Shown: positions 43,443-52,838 of the stretch, piece after piece | How the letters are laid out: each line of letters begins with the position of its first letter | Position numbering within the stretch: position 1 is the stretch's first letter | DNA from: DATLMR01 sp035634255 | GTDB taxonomy: Bacteria > Acidobacteriota > Blastocatellia > UBA7656 | Reading direction: 5' to 3' | Length of the DNA stretch: 64,000 nucleotides | Assembly (NCBI GenBank): GCA_035634255.1 | Contig: DASQDI010000064.1 | Coordinates: forward strand, 1 to 64,000 | Notes under the pieces: generated by a model | The model's input: the letters and a program-made list of their open reading frames with translations, nothing else | Told to the model about the DNA's origin: nothing | Database searches by the model: none | Made by a program: the position numbers and the translations under genes

Positions 43443-46337
43443 TTACGTCGCTTTTGCTCGGAAAGGCTCGAATGATGCTAAAGACTCAAGGATGGCAGAC
43501 AGGGAGTGCTGCACGAAATCGACCCTCACGTCGCTCGCGTATAAACTTTGGCGCAAACCGCCAATCGCGAACTCCGCGTTCGGGAGCAAAGAGGCGTCGC
43601 GCGGCTGAATCACCAGCCGGTCTAAAAAGTTGAACCCGCGCCTGAGCGATTCGAGGTAACGCCGGTGACGTTCGTCGTCGCCCAAAAGGGCCGCCAGCCT
43701 TAAGCCCGCCGCGACGCCTTCCAGGTATAACGCCGTCGTATAGCCGGGCGTGTCCGACTGGTGGTCGTTAATGAAAGCGCCCGTCTTCTCCTGCTGGTAC
43801 TGAAGGACCCAGTCGCCGACCTCGAACACGAAATCCGCGAACTGAGAATTCCCGGTCGTGTCCCACCATTTGCCGAAGGCTTGCATCAGCCATGATACCT
43901 GGCCGAAATTGCGCCTGTAGCGGTAGCGGTGCCTGTAATACTTAAAAGATTTATCAAGCTTGCTCTCTATTATCGTGGTCATGCCCGCCCGGTGAGCCGC
44001 CGCGAGCGCCAGGAGCGCCTGGCCGGGGAAGTAGTCCTGGTACGCCTCAAGGCCGTCGACCGGCTTGCCGTGCGTGCTGATGCGCCCGTGGTCATCTACG
44101 CGGGACCAGAGGGTCGACGCGATGTTGAGGCCGAGCGCGCGGTGGCCCTCATTTTCGGGGAGCTGGCACAGGGTCAACAACAGGAAAGAGATTTCGGAGA
44201 TCGAAGGTGCGGCATCCCCTTCCAGCCAGACGCCGGTTTCGTCCTCCCGGACGGCCTTCAGGTGGTAATCGATCAGCCTGTCGCGAACGCCCTTCAGCTC
44301 GCCGCCCCCGAAAGCCTTGTGGGCGCGGGCGATGACCCACGTGCCGTGGGCGAGCCTCGGGGCCGAGAGGCCGTAGTAGAGCCGGTCCTGAAAAGGCTCG
44401 TAGCGAAGGTACAGAGTGCCGTTATCCGACTGCTGCCTCACGAGGTACCGGACGTGCAGGCTCGCGAGCCGCTCGAGCAGGGCGTCGAGAGGGGGCGGCT
44501 CAGGCGCGGGCGGGAATCCGCCTTCGAGTATCGTGGTCCCTTTCGCGTCCGCGAGCCAGGTGGCGCAGTCGAAACGGCACCAGTTGTAAGGCGGCCTCGT
44601 AATACCCGCCTTATCTATCACCTCCGCGACGAACTCCGAGCGGTCGAGATTATGCGTCGCCGCCACGAAAGGCAGGAGCAGGCCCACCCTCCTGTTTTGA
44701 TAAACCATCAGGGCTTGCTGCCCGTGGCGGCTGCGCACGGCGACTTCCTCGGGCTTAAGCTGTCCGAGTTCGAGAGGGTTGAATAATACCGAGACCGTCG
44801 CGGCTATGTCGTCCGGCCCCTCGTAAGCGGGCTCGTCGGCAAACCTGTCGTCTTTGACGGCCAGCAACGCCAGCTTTCGGATATCCTCGTCGAGGTTCTT
44901 AATGACCGCGCCCATGCAGCCGCGCATGCGCCCGCGGACGTAAACCGTCACGTAGATCGAGTCCGCCTTGTCCGAAGGGAAGTCGCCCGAAAGGGGGGGC
45001 GTCGTTTCTTCGACGCCCGTCAGGTGAGCGACGAGAATATCGCGCGCCCGCTCGGCGAGCGGCCCGCAGATGTTCGGGTCCTTATGCCACGGGGCCTCGT
45101 CTTTGAGCGGGACCCCGGAGGGCTGCCACGCGGCCTCCGGCTCGACCGCCTTGGAAACCCCGTGACGGTAGATCAGGTACGGCTCGAACGAGAGCAGCTC
45201 GCCGTTCTTCTTCCGGGCATGTTGAAACTGCTGCCATTCATTGCCGATCCCCGGCATTCTCGGCAGGGCGCCGCCCATCCGCGAAATCCTCTCCCGGCTG
45301 CACACTACGATCCCGTACCGGTCGTTATCAAGCTGCCCGACCGTGCACTCTTCGAGGGCTGAAAAGAACGTGACGGCGATGTTGCTGCTTTCGATGATCT
45401 TTTTGCCCTCGTCGCCGCGCGGCAGGTCATGGGCCGTCCTCAGACAGGCCCGCACGACATCTTCCGCCGCGCCCCACCTCTGCTCGCCCGGAAAGTGCCA
45501 GAACCCGTCACGCGCATGCCGCAGGTATATGTTCTCGCGGGACCTGACGCTGACCCATGTGCCGCCTGCGCATTCGTAATCCTGATCGAGCAGCTTCGGC
45601 GGGCGCAGCAGCTCGCCCGACTCGACGTAGTTGAGCAGGACTTCGCGCGCGAGGCGAGCGGGGTGCAGTCGTTCGCGAGCGGACGCGGAACTCCACCGGA
45701 ACTCCGGGAACCACTTCGACGGATTGCGCAGAGGCACCTGCTCCCCCTCCATCCGGGTCATGAAGTCTTCCCAGATGTCGTAGAGCGCCTGCATGTGATA
45801 GCCGCGCTCCTGCATCAGCGCGTAACCGCCGTACCAGCCGAACCGCACGAGCGCGACACCGCCCTCGACCCGGAGCCCGGCCTCCTCCAGAATCTTGCAG
45901 CCTTCCTCCATGGACATGCCCGAGCTTACAGAATCGTCGATGATGATCGTCGGCTCGTGAGGGTCGATGACGCCTTCGATCAGTTTCAGCGAGCCATGTT
46001 TTTTCCGCTCTTTGCGGACGAGCAGCCCGCTGTAGCGGCCCCCCGACTGAACGATACAGGACTGGAGGATCGGCACCCCCGTGAGCCCGTAGGCGGCTAT
46101 CTGCCTCCCGTCGAACTGCTTCAGGAGCTCGAGCATGCACCGCCCGGCCAATTCGGCCCCCCTCGTGTTGAGCGTCACGGCCAGAGAGTTAAGCATCCAC
46201 CTCGCGGACGTGCCGTCGCGGGAAAGGACCGGCTGAGTCTCGGTGCGGTAAAGGATGCCCTGTTTCAGGAGCATCTCCAGAAGCTCCTCCCTGTCGGACC
46301 TGAATCGCTCCGACAAAGAAGGGAATAGGCTGGACAT
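43443..46337 (-). CDS. OPRTase-like - AMMECR1 - alpha/alpha-toroid-like fusion protein
   Basis: About 964 residues, an architecture I do not recognise as named. Residues about 10-210 look like orotate phosphoribosyltransferase: VRKERKKHG and the PRPP loop TIIIDDSVSSGMS. About 300-600 holds an AMMECR1 domain with its signature MRGCMGAVIKNLDEDI, then DDRFADEPAYEG and EFVAEVIDKAGITRP. From about 610 to the end there are repeated helices with aromatic pairs (RLYYGLSAPRLAHGTWVIAR, QVSWLMQAFGKWW, YTTALYLEGVAAGLRLAALL), like six-hairpin glycosidases or lanthionine-type toroids. It lies 69 bp after the radical SAM gene. AMMECR1 domains often occur with radical SAM proteins. Role in the pathway, for instance glycosylating or processing the peptide, is inference. 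ATG 46337 was chosen over TTG 46370. Confidence 0.8.
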   Translation of the reverse strand: MSSLFPSLSERFRSDREELLEMLLKQGILYRTETQPVLSRDGTSARWMLNSLAVTLNTRGAELAGRCMLELLKQFDGRQIAAYGLTGVPILQSCIVQSGGRYSGLLVRKERKKHGSLKLIEGVIDPHEPTIIIDDSVSSGMSMEEGCKILEEAGLRVEGGVALVRFGWYGGYALMQERGYHMQALYDIWEDFMTRMEGEQVPLRNPSKWFPEFRWSSASARERLHPARLAREVLLNYVESGELLRPPKLLDQDYECAGGTWVSVRSRENIYLRHARDGFWHFPGEQRWGAAEDVVRACLRTAHDLPRGDEGKKIIESSNIAVTFFSALEECTVGQLDNDRYGIVVCSRERISRMGGALPRMPGIGNEWQQFQHARKKNGELLSFEPYLIYRHGVSKAVEPEAAWQPSGVPLKDEAPWHKDPNICGPLAERARDILVAHLTGVEETTPPLSGDFPSDKADSIYVTVYVRGRMRGCMGAVIKNLDEDIRKLALLAVKDDRFADEPAYEGPDDIAATVSVLFNPLELGQLKPEEVAVRSRHGQQALMVYQNRRVGLLLPFVAATHNLDRSEFVAEVIDKAGITRPPYNWCRFDCATWLADAKGTTILEGGFPPAPEPPPLDALLERLASLHVRYLVRQQSDNGTLYLRYEPFQDRLYYGLSAPRLAHGTWVIARAHKAFGGGELKGVRDRLIDYHLKAVREDETGVWLEGDAAPSISEISFLLLTLCQLPENEGHRALGLNIASTLWSRVDDHGRISTHGKPVDGLEAYQDYFPGQALLALAAAHRAGMTTIIESKLDKSFKYYRHRYRYRRNFGQVSWLMQAFGKWWDTTGNSQFADFVFEVGDWVLQYQQEKTGAFINDHQSDTPGYTTALYLEGVAAGLRLAALLGDDERHRRYLESLRRGFNFLDRLVIQPRDASLLPNAEFAIGGLRQSLYASDVRVDFVQHSLSAILESLASFEPFRAKAT

Positions 46338-46405
46338 GGATTCGCGCAATTCAGGCCCCCCGGTCAACAAGCAGGACGGTAGAATTTCAACAAGTGAGTT
46401 GACGA

Positions 46406-48301
46406 TTAAAAGTATGGATTTTCAGGCAGTGCCAGGCTGAGATAGCGGCCGTCAAGAAAGATCATCAGGTCCTTCCCGACGAAATCGCTCAATGCGCCTT
46501 CCACCCATTCCTCGTCCCTGAAGCGCGCCGCTACGTCCGCGGGCTTGCGGGCGTCGGCGCAGTACTCGTAGAGCGACGCCGCGCCGTCGCTGTAAGTGAA
46601 CGAGCGGGGCCGGGGGCCTCGGCCATCTTCGATGACGATGGTCGCCAGAGACTTCCGGTACCGAAGGTAGGGCTTCTCGCCGTCTTCCCAACTCTCCTGC
46701 CAGGCCGCCACGAGGCCGAAGATCTCCCTGTACTGCTCGTCCGTGACGGTGTTCTCCATCTGGTGGTCGAAGTAGTAGGAGACCCGCTCAAGGTTGAACC
46801 GGTCCTTCGGGAATATGAAGTCGTAGCAGGCGGCGGGGCGCAGGCTCGTGATCGACTGCGCCTCCGGCTCGAAGTACATCGGGGAGCCCCTGTCGGCGCG
46901 CGCCTTGACGATGGCGTAGGGCGGTTGCAGGTGAGATATCTTCGAGATCACTTCGGATTGCAGGCGGTAATCCTCGGCCGTCTCTCCGGGGAACCTTACG
47001 AGGATGTTGTAGAAATTATGGATGCCGTAGTAGGTGCACCACTTTATCAGTTCGAGGTTCCGCATGCCGGTCGTGTGCTTCCTCATGATCTTCAGGATGT
47101 TGGTGGAGAGGCTCTCCACCCCCGGCTGCACTGAGAAGAGCCCCCCCTTGCGCATCTCTTTCAGCTGCGCGCGAGAGATGCTCGGGCGGACCTCGTAATG
47201 GAGGCGTATGTCGGTGTTGGCCTCCGCGAGTCTCCCGAACAGCTTGCTCGAGTACTCGGGGGCCAGAATATTATCTATCGCGTTGAAGTGGAATATCCCG
47301 TACCGCCGCGTCAGGGCTTCGATCTGCTCGATGACGTTATCGGCGTCCTTCGCCCTGAACTCCATCCCCGAGCGGTTCAGCCCGCAAAACGTGCAGTGGT
47401 TCTTCTCGCCCCACCAGCACCCGCGCGCCGTCTCGATGGGCAGAAGGACCTGCCTCGCCCCCTCGTAGTCTATGTAAGAGGATTCTCTACGCGCGTAAAA
47501 ATACTCGTCGAAGTCCGGGATCGGCGTGGAGTTCATGTCGGAGAAGTTGGGCGCGCGGCCCGCGTAGATCACCTCCCCGCCATCGCGCCACATGATACCC
47601 TTCAGGTCTCGCATCGACTCGCCCTTGTAGAGGCGGCGCACCATCTCCGGGAAAGAGAGTTCGGCGTCGCCGCAGTGCAGGTAATCGACCTGAGGGCAGT
47701 TGCGCATGATCTCGTCCGCTATATCGTCCTCAAAGCCGGCCCCGCCCATAACGATAGGTATGTCGGGGTAGCGGCTCTTGAGCGCCTTGGCGAGCGCCAC
47801 GCTCGAGAGCAACTGCTGGAAGACGACCGAAAACCCTATGAGCCCGAAGCGGCTCCAGTCAATCGAGTTCACGCAGAAGTCTATGAACGAAATGGTCGAC
47901 TCATTGCGGATGCGCCGGATGTCTTCAATCGTGCAGCCGGCCCGGTCGCAGATCGCCCTGAAGATCCGTTCGTACTGCCTGAAGTATTCGTCCCTGTCGG
48001 ACTCCACCTCATCGCCGAAGGCGGCCTTCGTCCATATCCACTCGCCGACCATGCTCGGCCACACGTCCGCTATGGCTTCGTTGATCCTCCAGCCGATGTG
48101 CGTGCCGAAATACATGAAGAGCGAGAACGCCTGGGCGGGGATGCCGGCGCGCTCAAGGGTCGGCTTCAGCAGGGCGAGTTGAAAGGAGGGGAACCGCCCT
48201 GACAGCGTCGGCATGCTCACGAGGGCCACGGGCTTGAACCCGTTCGCCTTGTTGCCGCCGCTGATATTAACGAGACCAGCCCGATTAGTGGTGTCTGTCA
48301 T
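46406..48301 (-). CDS. B12-binding radical SAM enzyme, RiPP-maturation type
   Basis: 631 residues. The N-terminal half resembles a cobalamin-binding Rossmann domain (VALVSMPTLSGRFPSFQLAL; GFSVVFQQLLSSVALAKALK; VMGGAGFEDDIADEI). The radical SAM core has ARGCWWGEKNHCTFCGLN, a Cys-x7-Cys-x2-Cys cluster typical of the family annotated as RiPP maturation radical SAM C-methyltransferase, plus FNAIDNIL and GVESLSTNILKIMRK. Such enzymes generate a 5'-deoxyadenosyl radical and often C-methylate unactivated carbons of peptide residues using methylcobalamin. The gene sits between a repeat-rich precursor candidate and the PRTase-AMMECR1 gene, all on one strand, which supports peptide modification here. 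The 233 bp before it, towards the precursor, hold no clear gene. Confidence 0.9.
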   Translation of the reverse strand: MTDTTNRAGLVNISGGNKANGFKPVALVSMPTLSGRFPSFQLALLKPTLERAGIPAQAFSLFMYFGTHIGWRINEAIADVWPSMVGEWIWTKAAFGDEVESDRDEYFRQYERIFRAICDRAGCTIEDIRRIRNESTISFIDFCVNSIDWSRFGLIGFSVVFQQLLSSVALAKALKSRYPDIPIVMGGAGFEDDIADEIMRNCPQVDYLHCGDAELSFPEMVRRLYKGESMRDLKGIMWRDGGEVIYAGRAPNFSDMNSTPIPDFDEYFYARRESSYIDYEGARQVLLPIETARGCWWGEKNHCTFCGLNRSGMEFRAKDADNVIEQIEALTRRYGIFHFNAIDNILAPEYSSKLFGRLAEANTDIRLHYEVRPSISRAQLKEMRKGGLFSVQPGVESLSTNILKIMRKHTTGMRNLELIKWCTYYGIHNFYNILVRFPGETAEDYRLQSEVISKISHLQPPYAIVKARADRGSPMYFEPEAQSITSLRPAACYDFIFPKDRFNLERVSYYFDHQMENTVTDEQYREIFGLVAAWQESWEDGEKPYLRYRKSLATIVIEDGRGPRPRSFTYSDGAASLYEYCADARKPADVAARFRDEEWVEGALSDFVGKDLMIFLDGRYLSLALPENPYF

Positions 48302-48534
48302 AGCCGACTCGTGGGTCGCGCCTTGCCGAGTCCAGCTCGCAGAGCTTCAGCCTGAGGATCGGACCGCCCGCTCGAAGCGGTAACGCCCGACCTTCGCAAA
48401 AGGGTTGCGGCGGCACCCGGCAAGAGCGCTTCAATTCAATGAATGTCGATGGAAGTAAGAGCGTCCGCGGCGACACGGCGCATCATTATGATCCCGTCGG
48501 CTCCGCGCCGGCCCGCGGGCGGCATCACCCCCGC

Positions 48535-49110
48535 CTACTTCCTGGAAGTTTCAGGAGCCACTTCCGTGACGACTTCGGCACGAGGCTTCCGGTAAGGGTC
48601 GCTCTCAGGCGCGATCTCGGTAACAACTTCGGGCCGAGGCTTACTGGCGGGCTGGCTCTCGGGCGCGACTTCGGTGACGACTTCGGGCCGAGGCTTCTTG
48701 GAAGGCGAAGTCTCCGGCGCGACCTCGGTCACGACCTCCGGCCGAATCTCCGGCGCGACTTCGGTGATAACCTCAGGTTTCGGTTTCTTGTAGGGAGAAG
48801 TCTCGGGCGCGACTTCGGTGATGGTTTCAGGAGCGATCTCGGTTACTACTTCCGGCCGAACCTCCGGGGCGATCTCGGTCACGACCTCCGGCCGAGGCTT
48901 CTTGGCAGGGTCGGTCTCCGGCGCGACTTCGGTGACGACTTCGGGCCTTGGCTTATTGTAGGGGGAAGTCTCGGGCGCGACTTCGGTGATGGTTTCGGGA
49001 CGGGCCTTATCCTTAAGGCTGATCTCACTCAGAGAGTTTAAAACTATCTCTGGACGCACATCAGGGAAAGTTGAAGGCTGCGATTGCCGGTCCGTGTAGT
49101 CTGGCTTCAT
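48535..49110 (-). CDS. repeat-containing candidate RiPP precursor
   Basis: 191 residues, no similarity to a family I know. Residues 1-37 look like a leader (including a decayed repeat around RPEIVLNSLSEIS). Residues 38-187 contain ten copies of a ten-residue unit, consensus PEVVTEVAPE, at 38, 56, 74, 86, 94 (overlapping), 112, 124, 142, 160 and 178. Most are 18 residues apart, joined by linkers such as TSPYNKPR, TDPAKKPR and SQPASKPR. The basic/Pro linkers and constant cores fit a multi-core ribosomal peptide cut between repeats. Neighbours (radical SAM, 2OG oxygenase) fit Val/Thr/Pro modification. AGGAGG lies eight bases before ATG 49110, and a near-consensus promoter sits upstream, so expression is likely strong. 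A structural or extracellular repeat protein is the alternative. Confidence 0.8.
   Translation of the reverse strand: MKPDYTDRQSQPSTFPDVRPEIVLNSLSEISLKDKARPETITEVAPETSPYNKPRPEVVTEVAPETDPAKKPRPEVVTEIAPEVRPEVVTEIAPETITEVAPETSPYKKPKPEVITEVAPEIRPEVVTEVAPETSPSKKPRPEVVTEVAPESQPASKPRPEVVTEIAPESDPYRKPRAEVVTEVAPETSRK
48550..48999 (-). repeat. tandem coding repeat, mostly 54-bp period
   Basis: About 450 bp inside the precursor gene made of ten diverged copies of the unit encoding PEVVTEVAPE. Spacing is 54 bp in most places, with 36-bp and one 24-bp step. Synonymous differences between copies show that the amino-acid pattern is kept while the DNA drifts. Confidence 0.85.
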
Positions 49111-49246
49111 TTGCTGGTCCTCCTAAAGGCGGAAGTTTTTGTAGTTTGTTTGATACGAAGTTGTTTAACCTTTTGAGGTAAACGACCGATCAACTTCTGG
49201 CCGAATCATGGATGGATAATTACTGCTTCATCAAACCCGGCTCTAA

Positions 49247-49275
49247 ATATTATGTTTTTATCTTCAGGCGGTCAA
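49247..49275 (-). promoter_or_regulatory. promoter of the candidate RiPP precursor
   Basis: On the minus strand TTGACC (49275-49270), a 17-bp AT-rich spacer and TAATAT (49252-49247) give a near-consensus sigma-70-type promoter. It sits between the 2OG oxygenase stop and the precursor start, with a leader of about 130 bases, so the precursor can be transcribed separately from the oxygenase. Confidence 0.6.
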
Positions 49276-49321
49276 GATTACACCGGAATTTATCCGCCGT
49301 TCGGCCGACAAATTCTTTGTA

Positions 49322-50044
49322 TTAAGGTGCCAGAAACCACCCGCTGACGGTCAGCCTGGCCCTTCCGCCGGCGCACCGCTCGACCGGGTTTATGTAGTGC
49401 TCGGTCTTGGCGGAGACATCGAAGATTACGAGGCTGTTATAGTCCGGGTCGACTTCCGTGACATCCCCCTTGTGATCGATCATGTGGAGCAGGCCGCCGA
49501 AACGGCGCTCCCAGTGGGGCGAGAGGTAAAAGACGAAACTGAGGCGCTTACTCTTCACGTCGTCGGTGTGAAGGCTGAGGAAATCACCCGGCCCGTAAGA
49601 GTACGCATTGATGAGCGGGGCGGGCCCCAGTTCGAGCCCGGACACCCCTTCGAAAAAGAGCCTGAACCCGTCGCCCCTGAGCGCGGAAAAGAATTGCTGG
49701 AACAACGTGCGGTTGGGGCTGGACTGAAACTCGTCGAGAACGCCCGCGTAATCGCTGAACCTGTAAAACTTCTCCCCTTCCCCGGACTCAAGCCATGCCG
49801 AGGGGGACACGCCCGAGAGATTTCCGTCCCTGACATTCTTTGAGTAGAGCCCATACGCCGGTTCGAACCGCGCTTCGTGCGACAGGAAGCGGCTGAGCTT
49901 TTCGGCCACCTGGTCGGGTAAAAAATCTTTAAGGACCAGCATGCGGGCCGGGTGTGAATTGAAGGCCCGGCGACAGGATTCGACGGTGTCGGGCTGAAGG
50001 TAGCCGGGTTGGACCCAGTCTTTAAGCCACATCCGGTAAGACAT
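49322..50044 (-). CDS. 2OG-Fe(II) oxygenase (prolyl-hydroxylase-like)
   Basis: 240 residues. The double-stranded beta-helix has the iron triad LHTDD (His and Asp near 158-160) and a later His in KTEHYINPV (about 214), with the 2-oxoglutarate-binding Arg likely in GGRARLTVSGWF. Other blocks: YSYGPGDFLSLHTD, LSFVFYLSPHWERRFGGLLH. Relatives hydroxylate Pro or other residues in peptides. It is the first gene of the RiPP-like group, 211 bp upstream of the precursor. Pro and Val in the repeats are plausible targets, by inference. Confidence 0.88.
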   Translation of the reverse strand: MSYRMWLKDWVQPGYLQPDTVESCRRAFNSHPARMLVLKDFLPDQVAEKLSRFLSHEARFEPAYGLYSKNVRDGNLSGVSPSAWLESGEGEKFYRFSDYAGVLDEFQSSPNRTLFQQFFSALRGDGFRLFFEGVSGLELGPAPLINAYSYGPGDFLSLHTDDVKSKRLSFVFYLSPHWERRFGGLLHMIDHKGDVTEVDPDYNSLVIFDVSAKTEHYINPVERCAGGRARLTVSGWFLAP

Positions 50045-50169
50045 AAGCCTGCCTCTCTTTTTGTACAGGCATATAGTACCACGTCCGTCATTCGGCTCAA
50101 CGACGATTGCGCCCGAGGCCGCCGACTCCGAGGACGCGGGGACAAGCGCCGCGAATCGTCTCGCGACGC

Positions 50170-52623
50170 CTACTCATACCGCAGCGCGACCATCGGGTCG
50201 ACCCTCATGGCTTTTCTCGCCGGGAGGTAGCAAGCCAGCACCGCCACGGCCCCCAGCAGGAGCGACGGCACCGCGAACGTCAGAGGGTCGGTCGCGCCAA
50301 CCCCGAACAGCAGGCTCGACATCACGCGCGTGGCCCCGGCCGCGACGACCAGCCCGATGCTGACCCCGATGACAACCAGCAAAACCCCGTGCCCGATCAC
50401 CAGCCTGAGCACGTCGCGCGTCTGCGCGCCCAGGGCCACGCGGATGCCGATCTCCCGCGTGCGCTCGGCCACGGCGTAGCTCATCAGGCCATAGATGCCG
50501 ACCGCCGCCAGCAGCAACGCCACCGCCGCGAACAGGCCGAACGCGAGCATCGCGAACCGCCGCCGCGCCAGAGAGTCGGAGAGCCTCTGGTCCATTGTCT
50601 TGACATCGAAGACCGGCACGTTCGGGTCGATCCTCCTAGCCTCGTTCGTCACGGCCGAGACCCAGCCGTTCGGGTCCCCGGCCGTGCGGACCGTCACGAA
50701 CATGTAGCTCGCGAGGTTCTGCTCGTGCGGGGTGTACAGAGTGACGCGCGAGTCGCTGTCGAGGGCGTACTGCTTGACGTTCGACACCACGCCCACGACG
50801 GTGAGCCACGGCGCTTCGGACGTTGCGTCGCCGCGCTTCAGGCGCTTGCCTATCGGGTCCGAGTCGGGCCAGTACGTGCGGGCGAGGTTCTCGTCGATGA
50901 TCGCGACCTTCAACGAGTCTTTCATATCCTGCTCGCTGAAGAACCGCCCGCTGATGAGAGGTATCTTCATCGTCTCGAAGTAGCCCACGCTCGCGATGCG
51001 CTGGTCGGCCTGGATCGCGCTCTGCCCGGACGACGCCGCGTAGCCCTCGATTGTGATGCCGCCCCACCCTATGCCGCCGCTCAGGGGCAGGATCGTAGCG
51101 CCCCCGACCGATTCTACGCCCGGCAACTGCCTTATGCGCTCCCACAGTTGTTGATAAAAGGACCGGCGCCGCGACTCTTCCGCGTAGTCGGTGCCGACCA
51201 CCGAAAGGCGTAGCGAGAGGACATTCCGGGGGTCGAACCCCGGCTCGACCTGCTGCACGCGCACGAAGCTGCGGATCAGCAGGCCCGCGCCGATGAGCAA
51301 CACTAAAGATAAGGCCATCTCCGCGATGACCAGCAGGTTCCGCAAACGGTGGTGGCGGCCGCTCACGAGGCTGCGCCCGCCCTCCTTGAGCGACTCGTTC
51401 ATGTTCACCTGCGAGCTGCGCAAGGCCGGGGCCAGCCCGAACAGGATGCCCGTGACCATGGTGACGGCGAACGTGAAGGCGAGCACCCGGCCATCGATGC
51501 GGATGTTTTGCAGGAGAGGGATGTTGCCGGGGTTGAGCGAGCGCAACCCGTCGAGGCCCCAGATGGCGATGAGCAGGCCGAGCGCCCCGCCGAGCAGGGC
51601 CAGCACCACGCTCTCGGTCAAAAGCTGGCGCACGACGCGGCGGCGGCCCGCGCCCAGCGCCGAGCGGATCGCCATCTCCTTCTCGCGCGTCGCCCCGCGC
51701 GCGAGCAGCAGGTTGGCTACGTTGGCGCAGGCGATGAGCAGCACGCAGCCGACAGCCCCGAGTAAGACCAGGAGGGCCGGGCGCACGTCCCCGACCACCT
51801 GCTCGATCAGAGGCTTGACGCTCATGCTGAAGCGGCGGCTCGCCGGGTAGTAGTCCGGGAACTGCCGCTCAAGCGACCCGGCGGCGGCGTCCAGCTCCGC
51901 CTGCGCCTGCGCGACGGTCACTCCCGGCTTGAGACGAGCCAGCACGTTATAATTCTCGTCGCCCTGACTGCTCAGGGTCTCCGCGCTCAGGGGCAGGGGC
52001 AGCAGGATGTCCGCCTGGGCGACGGCCCCCACCGTCGGCATCACTTCGTAGCTGATCGAGAAGTCCGAGGGCATCACTCCCACCACCGTGTAGCTGCGAG
52101 AGTTGAGCGTGATAACCTGGTCGATTATTCCCGGATCACCGCCGAACCTCTGCTGCCACAACCCGTGGCTGAGTATGGCCGTCAGCGGCTTGCCCGGCGA
52201 GTCTTCTTCGGGCAGGAAGGTGCGCCCGAGCGCGGGCTGCGCGCCGAGGAGCGAAAACATGGCGGAAGAAGTAGACACGACGCCGATCCGCTCCGGCGTC
52301 CCGCGACCCGTGAGGATGAGATTAGTTCCCTGCGCGAGGGCCATCTCTTCAAACGAGTCGCTCTCCGACGCAATCGCGGCGTACTGCCCCGGAGACGGCC
52401 AGTCCTGAGCGACGTTCGCGCCCGGCGAGTGGGTCCAGATGATCACCAGCCGCTCGGAATCGCGGTAAGGCAGGGGGCGCAGCAACAGGCCGTTGACGAC
52501 GCTGAATATCGTGCTGTTGGCTCCGATGCCGAGGGCCAGAGTGATGACGGCGACGATGGTGAAGCCCGGCTTTTTCGTGAGCATCCGCAGGGCGTAGCGC
52601 AGGTCTTGCCTGAGAGTGTCCAT
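50170..52623 (-). CDS. ADOP-type FtsX-like ABC permease
   Basis: 817 residues. The start DLRYALRMLTKKPGFTIVAVITLALGIGANSTIFSVVNGLLLRPLPY is characteristic of acidobacterial duplicated orphan permeases. A periplasmic MacB-like domain follows, then two FtsX permease domains (VLLGAVGCVLLIACANVANLLLARGATREKEMAIRSALGA; AVALLLAAVGIYGLMSYAVAERTREIGIRVALGA), about eight membrane segments in total. No ATPase gene is adjacent; the function of this abundant family is unclear (macrolide-, lipoprotein- or signal-type transport). Immediately beside the RiPP-like group but 125 bp apart, so a role in export is not established. Confidence 0.93.
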   Translation of the reverse strand: MDTLRQDLRYALRMLTKKPGFTIVAVITLALGIGANSTIFSVVNGLLLRPLPYRDSERLVIIWTHSPGANVAQDWPSPGQYAAIASESDSFEEMALAQGTNLILTGRGTPERIGVVSTSSAMFSLLGAQPALGRTFLPEEDSPGKPLTAILSHGLWQQRFGGDPGIIDQVITLNSRSYTVVGVMPSDFSISYEVMPTVGAVAQADILLPLPLSAETLSSQGDENYNVLARLKPGVTVAQAQAELDAAAGSLERQFPDYYPASRRFSMSVKPLIEQVVGDVRPALLVLLGAVGCVLLIACANVANLLLARGATREKEMAIRSALGAGRRRVVRQLLTESVVLALLGGALGLLIAIWGLDGLRSLNPGNIPLLQNIRIDGRVLAFTFAVTMVTGILFGLAPALRSSQVNMNESLKEGGRSLVSGRHHRLRNLLVIAEMALSLVLLIGAGLLIRSFVRVQQVEPGFDPRNVLSLRLSVVGTDYAEESRRRSFYQQLWERIRQLPGVESVGGATILPLSGGIGWGGITIEGYAASSGQSAIQADQRIASVGYFETMKIPLISGRFFSEQDMKDSLKVAIIDENLARTYWPDSDPIGKRLKRGDATSEAPWLTVVGVVSNVKQYALDSDSRVTLYTPHEQNLASYMFVTVRTAGDPNGWVSAVTNEARRIDPNVPVFDVKTMDQRLSDSLARRRFAMLAFGLFAAVALLLAAVGIYGLMSYAVAERTREIGIRVALGAQTRDVLRLVIGHGVLLVVIGVSIGLVVAAGATRVMSSLLFGVGATDPLTFAVPSLLLGAVAVLACYLPARKAMRVDPMVALRYE

Positions 52624-52838
52624 AATATGTTCCTCTGCGGAAACATAATCAAGTGTCGAGCCAGTAACACCGGCGGGCTAATTAGTGGATCTATAGGAAT
52701 CGAGCGGTTATATCGGGCGACGCGGGTGTGCGGATATGGGATGACCTCATTCCGGATTCGGACGATGGCGCGCTTCTTGACATGGCTACCGTCACCAGGC
52801 CGCATGGCCCGAGCCTCGATTTATTCCCGCGAGGCCGA

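Noticed and set aside
48285..48476. Short minus-strand frame between the radical SAM and precursor genes, considered as a second precursor
   Set aside because: It overlaps the radical SAM start, lacks a ribosome-binding site and has no repeat or leader similarity.
48550..48999. CRISPR-like array suggested by regular repeats
   Set aside because: The repeats are in a coding frame, vary synonymously and have no unique spacers.
48439..49041. Open frame of 200 residues on the plus strand, opposite the precursor repeats
   Set aside because: It is the mirror of a strongly repeated gene; the minus strand has a good promoter, ribosome-binding site and compatible neighbours, the plus strand none.
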